Shown piece by piece: positions 43,041 through 51,511 of a stretch of 64,000 nt of DNA. The stretch lies in NCBI GenBank assembly GCA_965279125.1, contig CBDIHL010000038.1, forward strand, positions 62,001-126,000, given 5' to 3'. The translations under genes were made by a program, and so were the position numbers. The DNA is from Dinoroseobacter sp965279125. Lineage in GTDB: Bacteria; Pseudomonadota; Alphaproteobacteria; Rhodobacterales; Rhodobacteraceae. The notes below the pieces were generated by a model, which worked only from the letters and a program-made list of their open reading frames with translations, did no database searches and was not told the origin of the DNA. The first letter of the stretch is position 1. The number at the start of each line of letters is the position of its first letter.

Positions 43041-43283
43041 CTAGTCAGAGATATGATCCTGACACGCTGCCTTCTGATAGTCTTGAAGTACATACACGCG
43101 TATTGCCGATGCAAGGCCCACATCCATACTGCGTTTCGCGTCTATTTCGGCAGCCAATGCGTTAATCGGAAGGCACCGCCGAGCCGCAATTTTGCGGAAT
43201 GCATCCCAAAACTCCTCCTCCAACGAAACAGAAGTCCGATGACCGCGCAATGTGAGCGATCGCTTTACCGGGCGACCGCTCAT
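43041..43283 (-). CDS. Ribbon-helix-helix domain protein
   Basis: An 80-residue protein with the pattern of the ribbon-helix-helix family common in alphaproteobacteria (KRSLTLRGHRTSVSLEEEFWDAFRKIAARRCLPINALAAEID, then GLASAIRVYVLQDY). The beta strand RGHRTSVSLEE would insert in the DNA major groove. Its ATG overlaps the stop of the DUF4169 gene by 4 bp, so it is last in fumC-DUF4169-RHH. It may regulate that set or another locus; its target is not visible. Confidence 0.85.
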   Translation of the reverse strand: MSGRPVKRSLTLRGHRTSVSLEEEFWDAFRKIAARRCLPINALAAEIDAKRSMDVGLASAIRVYVLQDYQKAACQDHISD

Positions 43284-43459
43284 CTATCATTACGCTTGTG
43301 GTTGTCGAGCGTCGTTTCGCTCTTCTCCGCGCGGTTGGCGTCCAATTTGCGCTGCACTTTGCTGCGCCCAAAAGTCACGGCGTTTTCATCAGCCTTGGCT
43401 TTGCGTTCGGCACGTTTGCGCGCCTTACGAACCTTACCAAGGCCGATGACGTTGCTCAT
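43280..43459 (-). CDS. DUF4169-family small basic protein
   Basis: A 59-residue frame, short and easily overlooked: MSNVIGLGKVRKARKRAERK, then KADENAVTFGRSKVQRKLD and LDNHKRNDR. The composition (one third Lys/Arg) and layout match DUF4169. It overlaps fumC by 4 bp (ATGA) at its start and the ribbon-helix-helix gene by 4 bp at its end, which strongly supports translation. Function is unknown; the charge suggests nucleic-acid or ribosome contact. Confidence 0.88.
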   Translation of the reverse strand: MSNVIGLGKVRKARKRAERKAKADENAVTFGRSKVQRKLDANRAEKSETTLDNHKRNDR

Positions 43460-44847
43460 TTCGGGCCAATCATCGTCTCAGGCCGGACCACTGCATCAAA
43501 CGTGGCTTCATCGACAAAGCCAAGCGCAATGGCTTCCTCTTTCAAGGTCGTGCCATTTTTATGGGCGGTCTTGGCCACCGTGGTCGCATTGTCATAGCCA
43601 ATGGTGGGCGCAAGCGCTGTAACAAGCATCAACGACTCGCGCATGATTTTCGCAATTCGGTCCTCGTTTGCCTTGATCCCAACAACGCAGTTATCGGTAA
43701 AGGCAACGGACGCGTCGCCGAGAAGCTGCATGGATTGCAGGACGTTATAAGCCATCATGGGCTTATAGACGTTCAACTCAAAATGCCCTTGAGACCCTGC
43801 GAAACCGACCGCAGCATCATTGCCAAACACATGGGCGCACACTTGCGTTAGCGCTTCGCATTGGGTTGGGTTAACCTTGCCGGGCATAATGGACGAGCCC
43901 GGCTCGTTTTCAGGCAACATCAATTCGCCCAGACCACAACGCGGGCCGGATCCAAGCAATCTGACATCATTTGCGATCTTGAACAGGGACGCGGCAACCG
44001 TTTTGGTCGCTCCTGACATCTCGACCAGCGCATCATGAGCCGCGAGCGCTTCAAACTTATTTGGCGCCGTGACAAAGGGTAGCCCTGTGATCGCAGCCAT
44101 GTTTGCCGCGACTTCTTCGCCCCATCCATGCGGCGTGTTCAAGCCAGTACCCACGGCGGTGCCGCCTTGGGCGAGTTCGTAAATCCGTGGCAGGGCCGCC
44201 TCAATTCGCGCGATGCCCATGGCAACTTGATGTGCGTAGCCGGAAAACTCCTGCGCCAAAGTCAGGGGTGTGGCATCCATCGTATGCGTGCGCCCGATTT
44301 TGATGATCCCATCGAAGTCGACGACCTTTGCCTCAAGTGCCGCGTGCAATTTCCGCAATCCCGGCAGCAGAACATCTCGCGCCGTCATCGCGACCGCAAT
44401 ATGCATGGCTGTCGGGAACGTGTCGTTAGACGACTGACCCATATTGCAATGATCATTGGGATGAACCGGAGATTTCGAGCCGATCTCACCACCGAGCATT
44501 TCAATCGCGCGGTTCGCAATGACCTCATTGGCATTCATGTTGGACTGGGTGCCGGACCCCGTTTGCCACACCACGAGTGGAAAATTATCGTCAAGCTGCC
44601 CAGTGATCACTTCCTGAGCGGCGGCTTGTATCGCATCACCCAATTCGATCGGTAGTTTGCCAGACGCGGCATTGGCTTGCGCACAGGCTTTTTTGACAAC
44701 GCCGAGCGCGCGAACAATCGCAACAGGCTGCTTTTCCCAGCCGATCGGAAAATTCATGATCGAGCGCTGGGTCTGCGCGCCCCAATACTTATCACTGGGC
44801 ACCTCCAGCGGGCCAAAGCTGTCGGTTTCGGTACGGGTCTGGGTCAT
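43456..44847 (-). CDS. fumC: Class II fumarate hydratase
   Basis: FumC interconverts fumarate and malate in the TCA cycle without an iron-sulfur cluster. The 463 residues are normal for the family. Motifs are TGSGTQSNMNANEVIANRA, HPNDHCNMGQSSNDTFPTAMHIA, the catalytic loop GSSIMPGKVNPTQCEA and TALAPTIGYDNATTVAKTAHKNGTTLKE. It leads an overlapping set with DUF4169 and ribbon-helix-helix genes. A near-palindrome lies 12 bp upstream (44859-44876). Confidence 0.97.
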   Translation of the reverse strand: MTQTRTETDSFGPLEVPSDKYWGAQTQRSIMNFPIGWEKQPVAIVRALGVVKKACAQANAASGKLPIELGDAIQAAAQEVITGQLDDNFPLVVWQTGSGTQSNMNANEVIANRAIEMLGGEIGSKSPVHPNDHCNMGQSSNDTFPTAMHIAVAMTARDVLLPGLRKLHAALEAKVVDFDGIIKIGRTHTMDATPLTLAQEFSGYAHQVAMGIARIEAALPRIYELAQGGTAVGTGLNTPHGWGEEVAANMAAITGLPFVTAPNKFEALAAHDALVEMSGATKTVAASLFKIANDVRLLGSGPRCGLGELMLPENEPGSSIMPGKVNPTQCEALTQVCAHVFGNDAAVGFAGSQGHFELNVYKPMMAYNVLQSMQLLGDASVAFTDNCVVGIKANEDRIAKIMRESLMLVTALAPTIGYDNATTVAKTAHKNGTTLKEEAIALGFVDEATFDAVVRPETMIGPK

Positions 44848-44858
44848 GACGTCTCTCC

Positions 44859-44876
44859 GGTATACTTTTGTATGCC
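44859..44876. promoter_or_regulatory. Inverted repeat upstream of fumC
   Basis: GGTATAC-TTTT-GTATGCC is an imperfect palindrome (one mismatch) 12-29 bp upstream of the fumC start. It is a candidate operator or leader hairpin; the bound protein is unknown. Confidence 0.3.
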
Positions 44877-44926
44877 ATTATCCAAGCGAGGCGCCCATCG
44901 CAATCGCGTTGCTGTCGCACCGGAGC

Positions 44927-45421
44927 TTAGGTTTTGCGAAAACTGTCTAAGCTTACGACCTCTGCCGCGCCTTTTGATGGGCTTTCGTCTTCAGACCGAG
45001 CAGCCAATGCATCGGAATCGGCATCTGCGGAAATCGCTTCATCCGTATCTCCCTCGTCATCCTCTTCTTGCGTCTCAAACCGCAATCCGAACTCGACAGA
45101 CGGATCAACAAAGGTCCGGATCGCATCAAACGGAACTTTCAGATTTTCCGGCTGGTCGCCAAAGTTGAGGGTTACTGAAAACCCGGCATCCGTAATCTCC
45201 AACGCGTCAAACCAATGCTGGAGGACAATCGTCATTTCTTCAGGATACCGTGTGTGCAACCAATCGGACAACTCAACATCGTCATGCTGGGTGTCGAAAG
45301 TGATAAAGAAATGATGCGCTCCGGGCAATCCGTCCTTGGAAACACGGATCAATACCTCGCTGATGAGACCCCGCATTGCACGGTGCATCATGTTTCCATA
45401 GTCGATGCGGTCTTGGGCCAT
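44927..45421 (-). CDS. sspB: SspB, ClpXP adaptor (alphaproteobacterial type)
   Basis: SspB tethers ssrA-tagged and other substrates to ClpXP. The protein has 164 residues. The N-terminal domain (about 1-115) shows IDYGNMMHRAMRGLISEVL, HHFFITFDT, LSDWLHTRYPEEMTIVLQHWFDAL and VTLNFGDQPENLKVPFDAI. An acidic flexible linker follows, then the ClpX-binding tail VVSLDSFRK at the end. The tmRNA gene 3 kb to the right makes the tag SspB would deliver. Confidence 0.95.
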   Translation of the reverse strand: MAQDRIDYGNMMHRAMRGLISEVLIRVSKDGLPGAHHFFITFDTQHDDVELSDWLHTRYPEEMTIVLQHWFDALEITDAGFSVTLNFGDQPENLKVPFDAIRTFVDPSVEFGLRFETQEEDDEGDTDEAISADADSDALAARSEDESPSKGAAEVVSLDSFRKT

Positions 45422-45482
45422 CGGCCGATCCTCTTTGTCTGCATCAAAATCCTAGGGGATGCGCGCGGCGATGGAAAGACCC

Positions 45483-46739
45483 TCAAGCGATCAACCCAAC
45501 CAACACTCCAAGGGCTGCCATAACAAAAAGGGTGAACGGCAAAGCAAGCCTCAAGCCAACCAAAAGAATTACGGCAACGCCCGACAATAGCAAGGCCGCA
45601 AGGTCGATGCTGGCAATCACCGGGTGAAGAATGCGAACGGCCCCAAATTCAAACGCTTCGAGGGTCTCGAACAAGACATGCAGCGCGAACCAAAGCGCCA
45701 AATTCAAAATGACACCGACCACAGCTGCCGTTATCCCAGCAAGCGCGCCAGTCAACCGCGGTCGCCCAGCAATCCAATCCAAATAGGGTGCGCCAAGAAA
45801 GATCCAGACAAAACAGGGAACAAAAGTCATCCACAAGGTCAACACGGCAGCTGCCACTGCCATGGACCAGCCGTGTTCGGCCAGCCCTGCCATAAACCCG
45901 ACGAACTGTGTCACAAGGATCAGGGGACCCGGCGTCGTCTCAGCCAGCCCGAGTGCGTCGATCATCTGTGCTGTGCTCAACCAGCCATACCCCGACACGA
46001 CTTCCTGGGTCATATAGGCCAGCACCGCATAGGCACCGCCGAAGGTTACAACCGCGAGCGTCGCGAAAAAGCTGCCGATTTGTAGCAAGAAGGTATGATC
46101 CAAAGCCCAAAGCAAAATCAGCGGAGCAAACCACAGACCCAAACCAATCAGCCCGATCCGCAGGCCCGGTGCTTGCGGCGGCAACGGGGCAGGCGCGGGC
46201 GCGGGCCCTTTGAGCATGATCGCACCCGCGATCCCCGCCCCAAGCACGATGATTGGAAAGGGCAGGGCAAGCGCAAAAATCGCCACAAAACTGATTGCCG
46301 CAAACCCCCAGGCGAGGGGGCGGGTTAACGCTTTGCCCGCTATCTTCCACAGGGCTTGCAACACAATCACGATAACAGTGGCCTTGATCCCTAGGAACAA
46401 CGCTTGAACAAGCGGCAGTGCGCCTAAGGATGCGTAAAGTGCCGCCAACAGAAAGATGATGCAAGCCCCTGGGATCACGAACAAACTGCCTGCAACTACC
46501 CCGCCCTTAATGCCATGCATCCGCCAGCCTGCATATGTGGCCAGTTGCATAGCCTCTGGCCCGGGCAGGAGCATACAAAACGACAATGCGCGCAGGAATT
46601 CCGTTTCGGTTAACCAAGCGCGATCCTCGACCAGTTCCTTGTGCATCAGCCCGATCTGCGCCGCCGGCCCGCCAAATGACAACAGCCCAATGCGCCCTGA
46701 GACGCGGGTGAGTTGGGCAAGGGACACTTGTTCGCTCAT
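45483..46739 (-). CDS. chrA: ChrA chromate efflux transporter
   Basis: A 418-residue CHR-family transporter from MSEQVSLAQLTRVSGRIGLLSFGGPAAQIGLMHKELV. Both homologous halves are present: GGPAAQIG, PGPEAMQLATYAGWRMHG and VVAGSLFVIPGAC in the first; VVTFGGAYAVLAYMTQEV, ETTPGPLILVTQFVGFMAG in the second. About ten hydrophobic spans are seen. CHR proteins expel chromate and confer resistance. Its ATG overlaps the stop of the rhodanese-ChrB gene (ATGA), giving a two-gene resistance operon. Confidence 0.93.
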   Translation of the reverse strand: MSEQVSLAQLTRVSGRIGLLSFGGPAAQIGLMHKELVEDRAWLTETEFLRALSFCMLLPGPEAMQLATYAGWRMHGIKGGVVAGSLFVIPGACIIFLLAALYASLGALPLVQALFLGIKATVIVIVLQALWKIAGKALTRPLAWGFAAISFVAIFALALPFPIIVLGAGIAGAIMLKGPAPAPAPLPPQAPGLRIGLIGLGLWFAPLILLWALDHTFLLQIGSFFATLAVVTFGGAYAVLAYMTQEVVSGYGWLSTAQMIDALGLAETTPGPLILVTQFVGFMAGLAEHGWSMAVAAAVLTLWMTFVPCFVWIFLGAPYLDWIAGRPRLTGALAGITAAVVGVILNLALWFALHVLFETLEAFEFGAVRILHPVIASIDLAALLLSGVAVILLVGLRLALPFTLFVMAALGVLVGLIA

Positions 46740-47542
46740 GTCTTGGTTCCTTCGATCCAATCATGGGTTTCGGCGCGTCCGTCACGCGCCCAGTGATAGA
46801 GCGCATCAAATAACGGCAATGCTGCTTCCAACTGTGCCAAATCATCTTGGAACTTTCGTGACAGCCCGACGCAAAGCGCCAAGAGGCCCGCGCATTCCGG
46901 TTCAAGATCGTGCACATTTGTGTCCGCACCTCGGATGACGCGCGCCATGTGCAAAAGCGGTTCTGTCTGGAGCGCAAACGCATCGAGCATCGCATCAAAG
47001 CTGCACTGCCCACCGACATGGCTGAACACACCGCCGGGCATATCAAAAGCGGTCGCGTCAAATCGGGCAGCAACCGCGTCGACCTCGGCGGCGGGCACGT
47101 AGAGAAATTGCGCATTTGGATCGATGAACCGTCGAATGAGCCAAGGGCATGCGAGCCTGTCGATCTTTGGTCTCTGGCGCGTCACCCAGCGGCTGGGTCG
47201 TGATTTTGGCAGCTTGGACAAGGGGATAGACGGATATGCGTTCTCGCGCCACGCCTCGGCACCGCCTGCAAGCACCTCCGCCTTCAGGCCATGGCTGCGC
47301 AGGGTCGCGGCAGCTCCGTGGCTAAGTTTTTTGCCTTTGTGGCAAATCACAACGACCCTGCGGTCAAAGAAGTTCGCACTCTGCTCCAGCACATCTGCCG
47401 CAGCACAAAACCGCGCCGTCGGAACGCATGTTGCGTTTGCCGAAATATCTTCCGCTATGCGGACATCAATGACGGTGGGCGCATCTGAAGTCCCAATCAG
47501 ACGCATCAATTGACGGGGTGAAATCTCGTTGAAGCCAGCCAT
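46736..47542 (-). CDS. Rhodanese-ChrB fusion, chromate resistance protein
   Basis: A 268-residue protein from MAGFNEISPRQLMRLIG, with AAGGAT upstream. Residues about 1-105 form a rhodanese domain (TVIDVRIAEDI, active-site loop VICHKGKKLS with Cys). Residues about 125-265 match the ChrB C-terminal chromate-resistance domain (RQRPKIDRLACPWLIRRFIDPNAQFLYVPAAEVDAVAARFDATAFDMPGG, HVGGQCSFD). ChrB proteins sense chromate or help its reduction. The rhodanese part may supply sulfur or thiol chemistry; that is inference. It is coupled to chrA. Confidence 0.87.
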   Translation of the reverse strand: MAGFNEISPRQLMRLIGTSDAPTVIDVRIAEDISANATCVPTARFCAAADVLEQSANFFDRRVVVICHKGKKLSHGAAATLRSHGLKAEVLAGGAEAWRENAYPSIPLSKLPKSRPSRWVTRQRPKIDRLACPWLIRRFIDPNAQFLYVPAAEVDAVAARFDATAFDMPGGVFSHVGGQCSFDAMLDAFALQTEPLLHMARVIRGADTNVHDLEPECAGLLALCVGLSRKFQDDLAQLEAALPLFDALYHWARDGRAETHDWIEGTKT

Positions 47543-47657
47543 AGGGCATCCTTTCTGAAAACGTGTCAGTGGATGCGTTGCTTGAGCCGGGGCCTCACGG
47601 GGCGCACGCAAGCCCCTTGGTCAGACTGTGCGGTAGGCTTTGCCAAGCGTCAAGCCG

Positions 47658-48314
47658 CTAGAACAGCGCCTGACTGACCTCGCGCCGGATTTTGCGCTTC
47701 AGCGTCTCTGCATAAGCCGAATGCCCGCGTGAGGTCATCACGAAACCGCCTTCGGTGATCACCGATTGCTCGTAGAAATTCGTGACCGCGATCCCCATCC
47801 CTTCGATCGCCAGCGCGTTGATCATGATGCCGGCGGCTTCGGCTTCGCGCCGCGCATGCTCGGGGTTGGTGCCGGCGTTGTCATTGCCATCGCCTGATAT
47901 ATCAAGGACTTGGCGCGCGCAGACAGGAGCCTCCTGAAACTGCGCTTGGGCGAAACGGATCAAGGCCCCCACGCCAGTGCTGGACATGACAAAGGACCGA
48001 CGCATGGTGCGCGCCTGTTGGGCAAAGCGGTTGAGGTCGGTTTGGTTGCGAATTTGCGTCCACGGGATCGAGACGATCTGATCATTGCGACCGGACCATT
48101 GCACCACCATCAAAGCCACTTGCCCGCTGATAAGGGCATCGGCGACCTCGGGATCGAGAAGCGCGTCGGCCATCCCGTCGGTCTGGATGCGGTATTCGCC
48201 GACATCGATGGATTGGCTGACATCAATCGCCAACAACAGGGCCGTTGAACAGGCGCGCGCAGGAAGGGCCGCAAGCGACAGGCTGAAACAAAAAATAACC
48301 AAACGTGCAATCAT
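47658..48314 (-). CDS. Exported DUF1194 (vWA-like) protein
   Basis: A 218-residue protein with a signal peptide (LVIFCFSLSLAALPARA). The mature domain starts with a metal-site motif LLAIDVSQSIDVGEYRIQTDGMADAL, typical of DUF1194, a von Willebrand A-like fold. Further blocks are ALMVVQWSGRNDQIVSIPW, SSTGVGALIRFAQAQF, VLDISGDGNDNAG and NFYEQSVITEGGFVMTSRGH. Such proteins are periplasmic and of unknown role. It stands alone between the chromate operon and tmRNA. Confidence 0.9.
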   Translation of the reverse strand: MIARLVIFCFSLSLAALPARACSTALLLAIDVSQSIDVGEYRIQTDGMADALLDPEVADALISGQVALMVVQWSGRNDQIVSIPWTQIRNQTDLNRFAQQARTMRRSFVMSSTGVGALIRFAQAQFQEAPVCARQVLDISGDGNDNAGTNPEHARREAEAAGIMINALAIEGMGIAVTNFYEQSVITEGGFVMTSRGHSAYAETLKRKIRREVSQALF

Positions 48315-48384
48315 CCCGGCACCGTGGCGGCAGATTGAGAGACACGCAACTTTATTCCAGTAACGGAATCGTGAGCAGTCCGTG

Positions 48385-48720
48385 CAGGGAAGGGAAAGTG
48401 CAGGCTTCTGTTGCCAGGTGCCTGCGAACCCCGCCTAAAGCGGCTAGGCCTTAGGGCTTAAGTTCGACAAACTCGAACTGCTTACGCAGCCAGAGCCATT
48501 GTCGGAGCACGATTGTCATTTGCAATTGTACTGTTCGGGCCGATACGGTGGCACCCCGCCGAGCAAAAGCTAACCCCTTTGAACGTCCGTCGATCCTATT
48601 TCGACCCCCTCCGTCCCACAAATGATGGGAGATTTGGTGGAGTCGCCGGGTACCGCCCCCGGGTCCGAGCCATCTATTACGAGCGCGTTTATCGCCATAG
48701 TCCCGAAGGACGCCTTATAT
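48385..48720 (-). ncRNA. ssrA: Two-piece (circularly permuted) tmRNA
   Basis: Read on the minus strand, an acceptor piece ends CGACTCC-A-CCA (CCA at 48635-48637), after a T-arm-like CCGGG...CCCGG. A short spacer follows, and then the coding piece begins GGGGTCG (48602-48608), which pairs with the acceptor strand over 7 bp (one G-U). It continues with AGGATCGACGG, the tag frame (48482-48523) and several hairpins (AGTTCGA/TCGAACT, GCAGGC/GCCTGC). This permuted order is typical of alphaproteobacteria. tmRNA frees stalled ribosomes and tags the product. The outer ends of the gene are approximate. Confidence 0.93.
48482..48523 (-). CDS. tmRNA proteolysis-tag reading frame ANDNRAPTMALAA
   Basis: The frame starts at the GCA resume codon, encodes 13 residues ending in LAA and stops with TAA. 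The AND N-terminus and ALAA C-terminus fit alphaproteobacterial tags read by SspB and ClpXP. Confidence 0.95.
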   Translation of the reverse strand, partial: ANDNRAPTMALAA

Positions 48721-48749
48721 ATAGGGAGGGTTGCGCGGGATGCAAAGCC

Positions 48750-49103
48750 TCAAAGGTTGATCGCAATCGCGCCGATGCCGACGATCAACTCGGTCACCAG
48801 AAATCCCCATTTCTTAGGCGTCGCGCCATCGACGATGATCGAGGTCGCGCGCCCGATTGCCGCCCCCAGCCAAGCGGCCCCTAGCATGGCGTAAGCCTCT
48901 GGTGTTGCGAAGAAAAACGCGCCAATTCCAAGGCCGATGAACAAGGCACCCGACGCGGCACGCACCTCGCTGAGCCCCATCGTGGAGTTGGTTGTGGTGG
49001 TATCGAGCACCTCCATCACATAGCGCGGGGCAAGCCATCCAATCGCGCCCAGGCCGATGCTGAGGGTAACAAAAACAAGGTTAAGAACGTCTGGCAGGGT
49101 CAT
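48750..49103 (-). CDS. DUF4345-like small membrane protein
   Basis: A 117-residue protein with four hydrophobic segments (about 6-27, 48-66, 70-90, 99-116). It has the motif GLSEVRAASGALFIGLGIGAFFF followed by GAAWLGAAIGRATSIIVDG, as in DUF4345 membrane proteins of unknown role. A perfect palindrome (49132-49146) lies 28 bp upstream. It is divergent from acuI. Confidence 0.8.
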   Translation of the reverse strand: MTLPDVLNLVFVTLSIGLGAIGWLAPRYVMEVLDTTTTNSTMGLSEVRAASGALFIGLGIGAFFFATPEAYAMLGAAWLGAAIGRATSIIVDGATPKKWGFLVTELIVGIGAIAINL

Positions 49104-49131
49104 GAGGCTGTCTTTCAGTCAGGAGAAATTC

Positions 49132-49146
49132 AATTGTCAGACAATT
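49132..49146. promoter_or_regulatory. Palindrome in the DUF4345-acuI divergent region
   Basis: AATTGTC-A-GACAATT is a perfect 7-bp inverted repeat, 28 bp upstream of the DUF4345 gene and about 100 bp upstream of acuI. Its size suits a GntR- or MarR-like dimer. No regulator gene is adjacent. Confidence 0.45.
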
Positions 49147-49248
49147 AAACGTGGCAGTCGCGTGATGGGTTCACTATGACTGACTGTCGATGGCTCGATT
49201 ACAAACATGATCGACAAATTTGATACATATTTTGCAGGGAGAGAGAAC

Positions 49249-50235
49249 ATGCGCGCATTAGTGGTTCGTAAGGATGATGAAGGCAAGACGAGCGCTTCGG
49301 TTGAAACGCTGAGCATGGATGATCTGCCTGCGGGTGAGGTGACGGTGGCGGTCGAATACTCCACCGTTAACTATAAAGACGGGCTGTGCATCGGTCCGGG
49401 CGGCGGTCTCGTGCGCAATTACCCCCATGTTCCCGGCATTGATTTCGCCGGCACGGTCGAGGCCTCCGATGACGCGCGTTATAAGCCCGGCGATAAGGTT
49501 GTGCTGACCGGCTGGCGCGTGGGCGAGGCCTATTGGGGCGGGTATTCGCAGGTAGCGCGCGTGAAGGCGGATCAGCTGGTGCCCTTGCCCGAAGGCCTGA
49601 CCACCCGCGCAGCCATGGCGGTCGGGACCGCCGGATTTACGGCGATGCTAGCGGTGATGGCACTTGAAGATCACGGCCTAACTCCTGAAAAAGGCGAGGT
49701 TTTGGTGACTGGTGCCGCAGGCGGCGTTGGCTCGGTTGCGACAGCGATCTTGGCCGCGAAGGGCTACGAGGTGGCGGGCGTGACCGGACGTCCGGAAACT
49801 GCAGACTACCTGAAATCGCTTGGTGCCGCGCGGATTGTGGCCCGTGACGACATCAACGAGACGGTCAAACGCCCGCTTGAGGCCGAAACCTGGGCGGGGT
49901 GTGTCGACGCGGTCGGCGGTCCGATGCTGGCCCGTGTGTTGGGTCAGATGAAATACGGTGCGTCGGTTGCGGCGGTGGGACTTGCAGGCGGAGCAGGGTT
50001 GCCCGCGACCGTTATCCCGTTTTTGCTGCGCGGCGTTAATCTTCTGGGCATCGATTCTGTGATGCGTCCCTATGATGATCGCGTGCGGGCTTGGGCGGCG
50101 ATTGCCAAGGATTTGCCGATGGATAAGCTGGAAGATATGGTGCAGCCCGCGACCCTGTCTGACCTGCCCGAATTGGGGGCTGCGATCCTGAAAGGTCAGG
50201 TCAAAGGCCGCGTTGTCGTCGATCTAAACGCCTAG
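49249..50235 (+). CDS. acuI: Acrylyl-CoA reductase AcuI (zinc-free MDR family)
   Basis: AcuI reduces toxic acryloyl-CoA to propionyl-CoA with NADPH. In Roseobacters it serves DMSP breakdown and 3-hydroxypropionate use. The start MRALVVRKDDEGKTSASVETL (328 residues) has AGGGAGAGA upstream. Family blocks are VEYSTVNYKDGLCIGPGGGLVRNYPHVPGIDFAGTV, GWRVGEAYWGGYSQVARV, GTAGFTAMLAVMALE, nucleotide loop TGAAGGVGSVA and GINLLGIDSV-like GVNLLGIDSVMRP. No dmdA or acu gene is beside it in this window. Confidence 0.93.
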   Translation: MRALVVRKDDEGKTSASVETLSMDDLPAGEVTVAVEYSTVNYKDGLCIGPGGGLVRNYPHVPGIDFAGTVEASDDARYKPGDKVVLTGWRVGEAYWGGYSQVARVKADQLVPLPEGLTTRAAMAVGTAGFTAMLAVMALEDHGLTPEKGEVLVTGAAGGVGSVATAILAAKGYEVAGVTGRPETADYLKSLGAARIVARDDINETVKRPLEAETWAGCVDAVGGPMLARVLGQMKYGASVAAVGLAGGAGLPATVIPFLLRGVNLLGIDSVMRPYDDRVRAWAAIAKDLPMDKLEDMVQPATLSDLPELGAAILKGQVKGRVVVDLNA

Positions 50236-50248
50236 AACGGACCCTCTT

Positions 50249-51454
50249 ATGACCCTCGATTTGAATTTTGTGCGGGCACAATTTCCAGCATTTTCAGAGC
50301 CTTCCCTTCAGGGGTGGGCCTTTTTCGAGAACGCAGGAGGGTCATATCCGTGCCGTCAGGTGACCGATCGGTTGGAGCGGTTCTATCGGGCGCGTAAAAT
50401 GCAACCTTATGGTCCGTATCCAGGCTCGGCTGAGGGTGGGGCGGAAATGGACGAGGCGGAAATCCGCCTCGCCAGGATGCTGAATGTCGATACCGACGAG
50501 TTGGCATTTGGCCCCTCGACCACGACCAACACCTTTGTGCTGGCGCAAGCCTTTCGCAAGTTCCTCGCGCCGGGCGAGGCGATTGTTGTTACAAATCAGG
50601 ATCATGAAGCAAACTCCGGACCTTGGCGGCGCCTCGCCGAAGACGGGATTGAGGTGCGGGAATGGCGTATGGACCCGCGGACCGGGCAGCTTGATCTTGA
50701 GGCACTTGATCAAATTCTCGACGATAAAGTGCGGTTGGTGTGCTTTCCGCATTGCTCCAACGTAATCGGCGAGATCAATCCGGTGTCCGAGATCGTCAGC
50801 CGTGTTCATTTGGCGGGCGCTTTTGCCTGCGTTGATGGGGTCAGCTATGCCCCGCATGGGCTGCCAGATGTGGATGCGCTCGGCGCGGATATCTATTTGT
50901 TTTCAACCTACAAGACCTATGGGCCGCATCAGGGCGCGATGGTTGTGCGCCGCAGCTTGGGCGAAGCCTTGCCCAACCAAGGGCACCATTTCAACGGGGG
51001 AAGTCTGTCCAAGCGCTTTACACCGTCGGGACCGGATCATGCACAGATTGCGGCCTGCGCGGGGATCGCGGATTACTTCGATGCCATCGCTGAGCATCAT
51101 GGTTTGAATTCTGCACAGGCTGTACACGATACGATCCGAGCGCACGAAATCAAATTGTTACAGCCCGTTCTTGATGCGTTTTGCGCCCGCAATGACCTGC
51201 GCGTCCTTGGTCCAAGCGACGCGGCGGCACGCGCCCCTACTGTGGCGCTGGATCTTGGGCGCGCGGCAGAACCTGTTGCGACCGCACTCGCCCAGCACAA
51301 GATCATGGCTGGCGGCGGTGATTTCTACGCAGGCCGCGCGCTCGAAGGGGTGGGTGTGAATGCGCAAGACGGTGTGTTGCGCCTTAGTCTGGTGCATTAC
51401 ACAACGCCAGACGAGGTGTCGCGGATGATTGAGGCCGTAGAAGCGGTGCTGTGA
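50249..51454 (+). CDS. Class V aminotransferase / cysteine desulfurase-like PLP enzyme
   Basis: A 401-residue fold-type I PLP enzyme. It shows WAFFENAGGSYPCRQVTDRL at the start, GPSTTTNTFVLAQAF, NQDHEANSGPWRRLAEDGIEV, VCFPHCSNVIGEINPVSEI and the PLP lysine in LFSTYKTYGPHQGAMVV. It is closest in pattern to the selenocysteine lyase/isopenicillin epimerase-like group rather than IscS/SufS, and no Fe-S genes are near. It starts 14 bp after acuI and is probably co-transcribed; the link is not understood. Confidence 0.85.
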   Translation: MTLDLNFVRAQFPAFSEPSLQGWAFFENAGGSYPCRQVTDRLERFYRARKMQPYGPYPGSAEGGAEMDEAEIRLARMLNVDTDELAFGPSTTTNTFVLAQAFRKFLAPGEAIVVTNQDHEANSGPWRRLAEDGIEVREWRMDPRTGQLDLEALDQILDDKVRLVCFPHCSNVIGEINPVSEIVSRVHLAGAFACVDGVSYAPHGLPDVDALGADIYLFSTYKTYGPHQGAMVVRRSLGEALPNQGHHFNGGSLSKRFTPSGPDHAQIAACAGIADYFDAIAEHHGLNSAQAVHDTIRAHEIKLLQPVLDAFCARNDLRVLGPSDAAARAPTVALDLGRAAEPVATALAQHKIMAGGGDFYAGRALEGVGVNAQDGVLRLSLVHYTTPDEVSRMIEAVEAVL

Positions 51455-51511
51455 TCTTGCCTCTGCCCCGCGCGCGCTACGTCTAGTCCAAACGCGCGGA
51501 GAGAGACAGAC

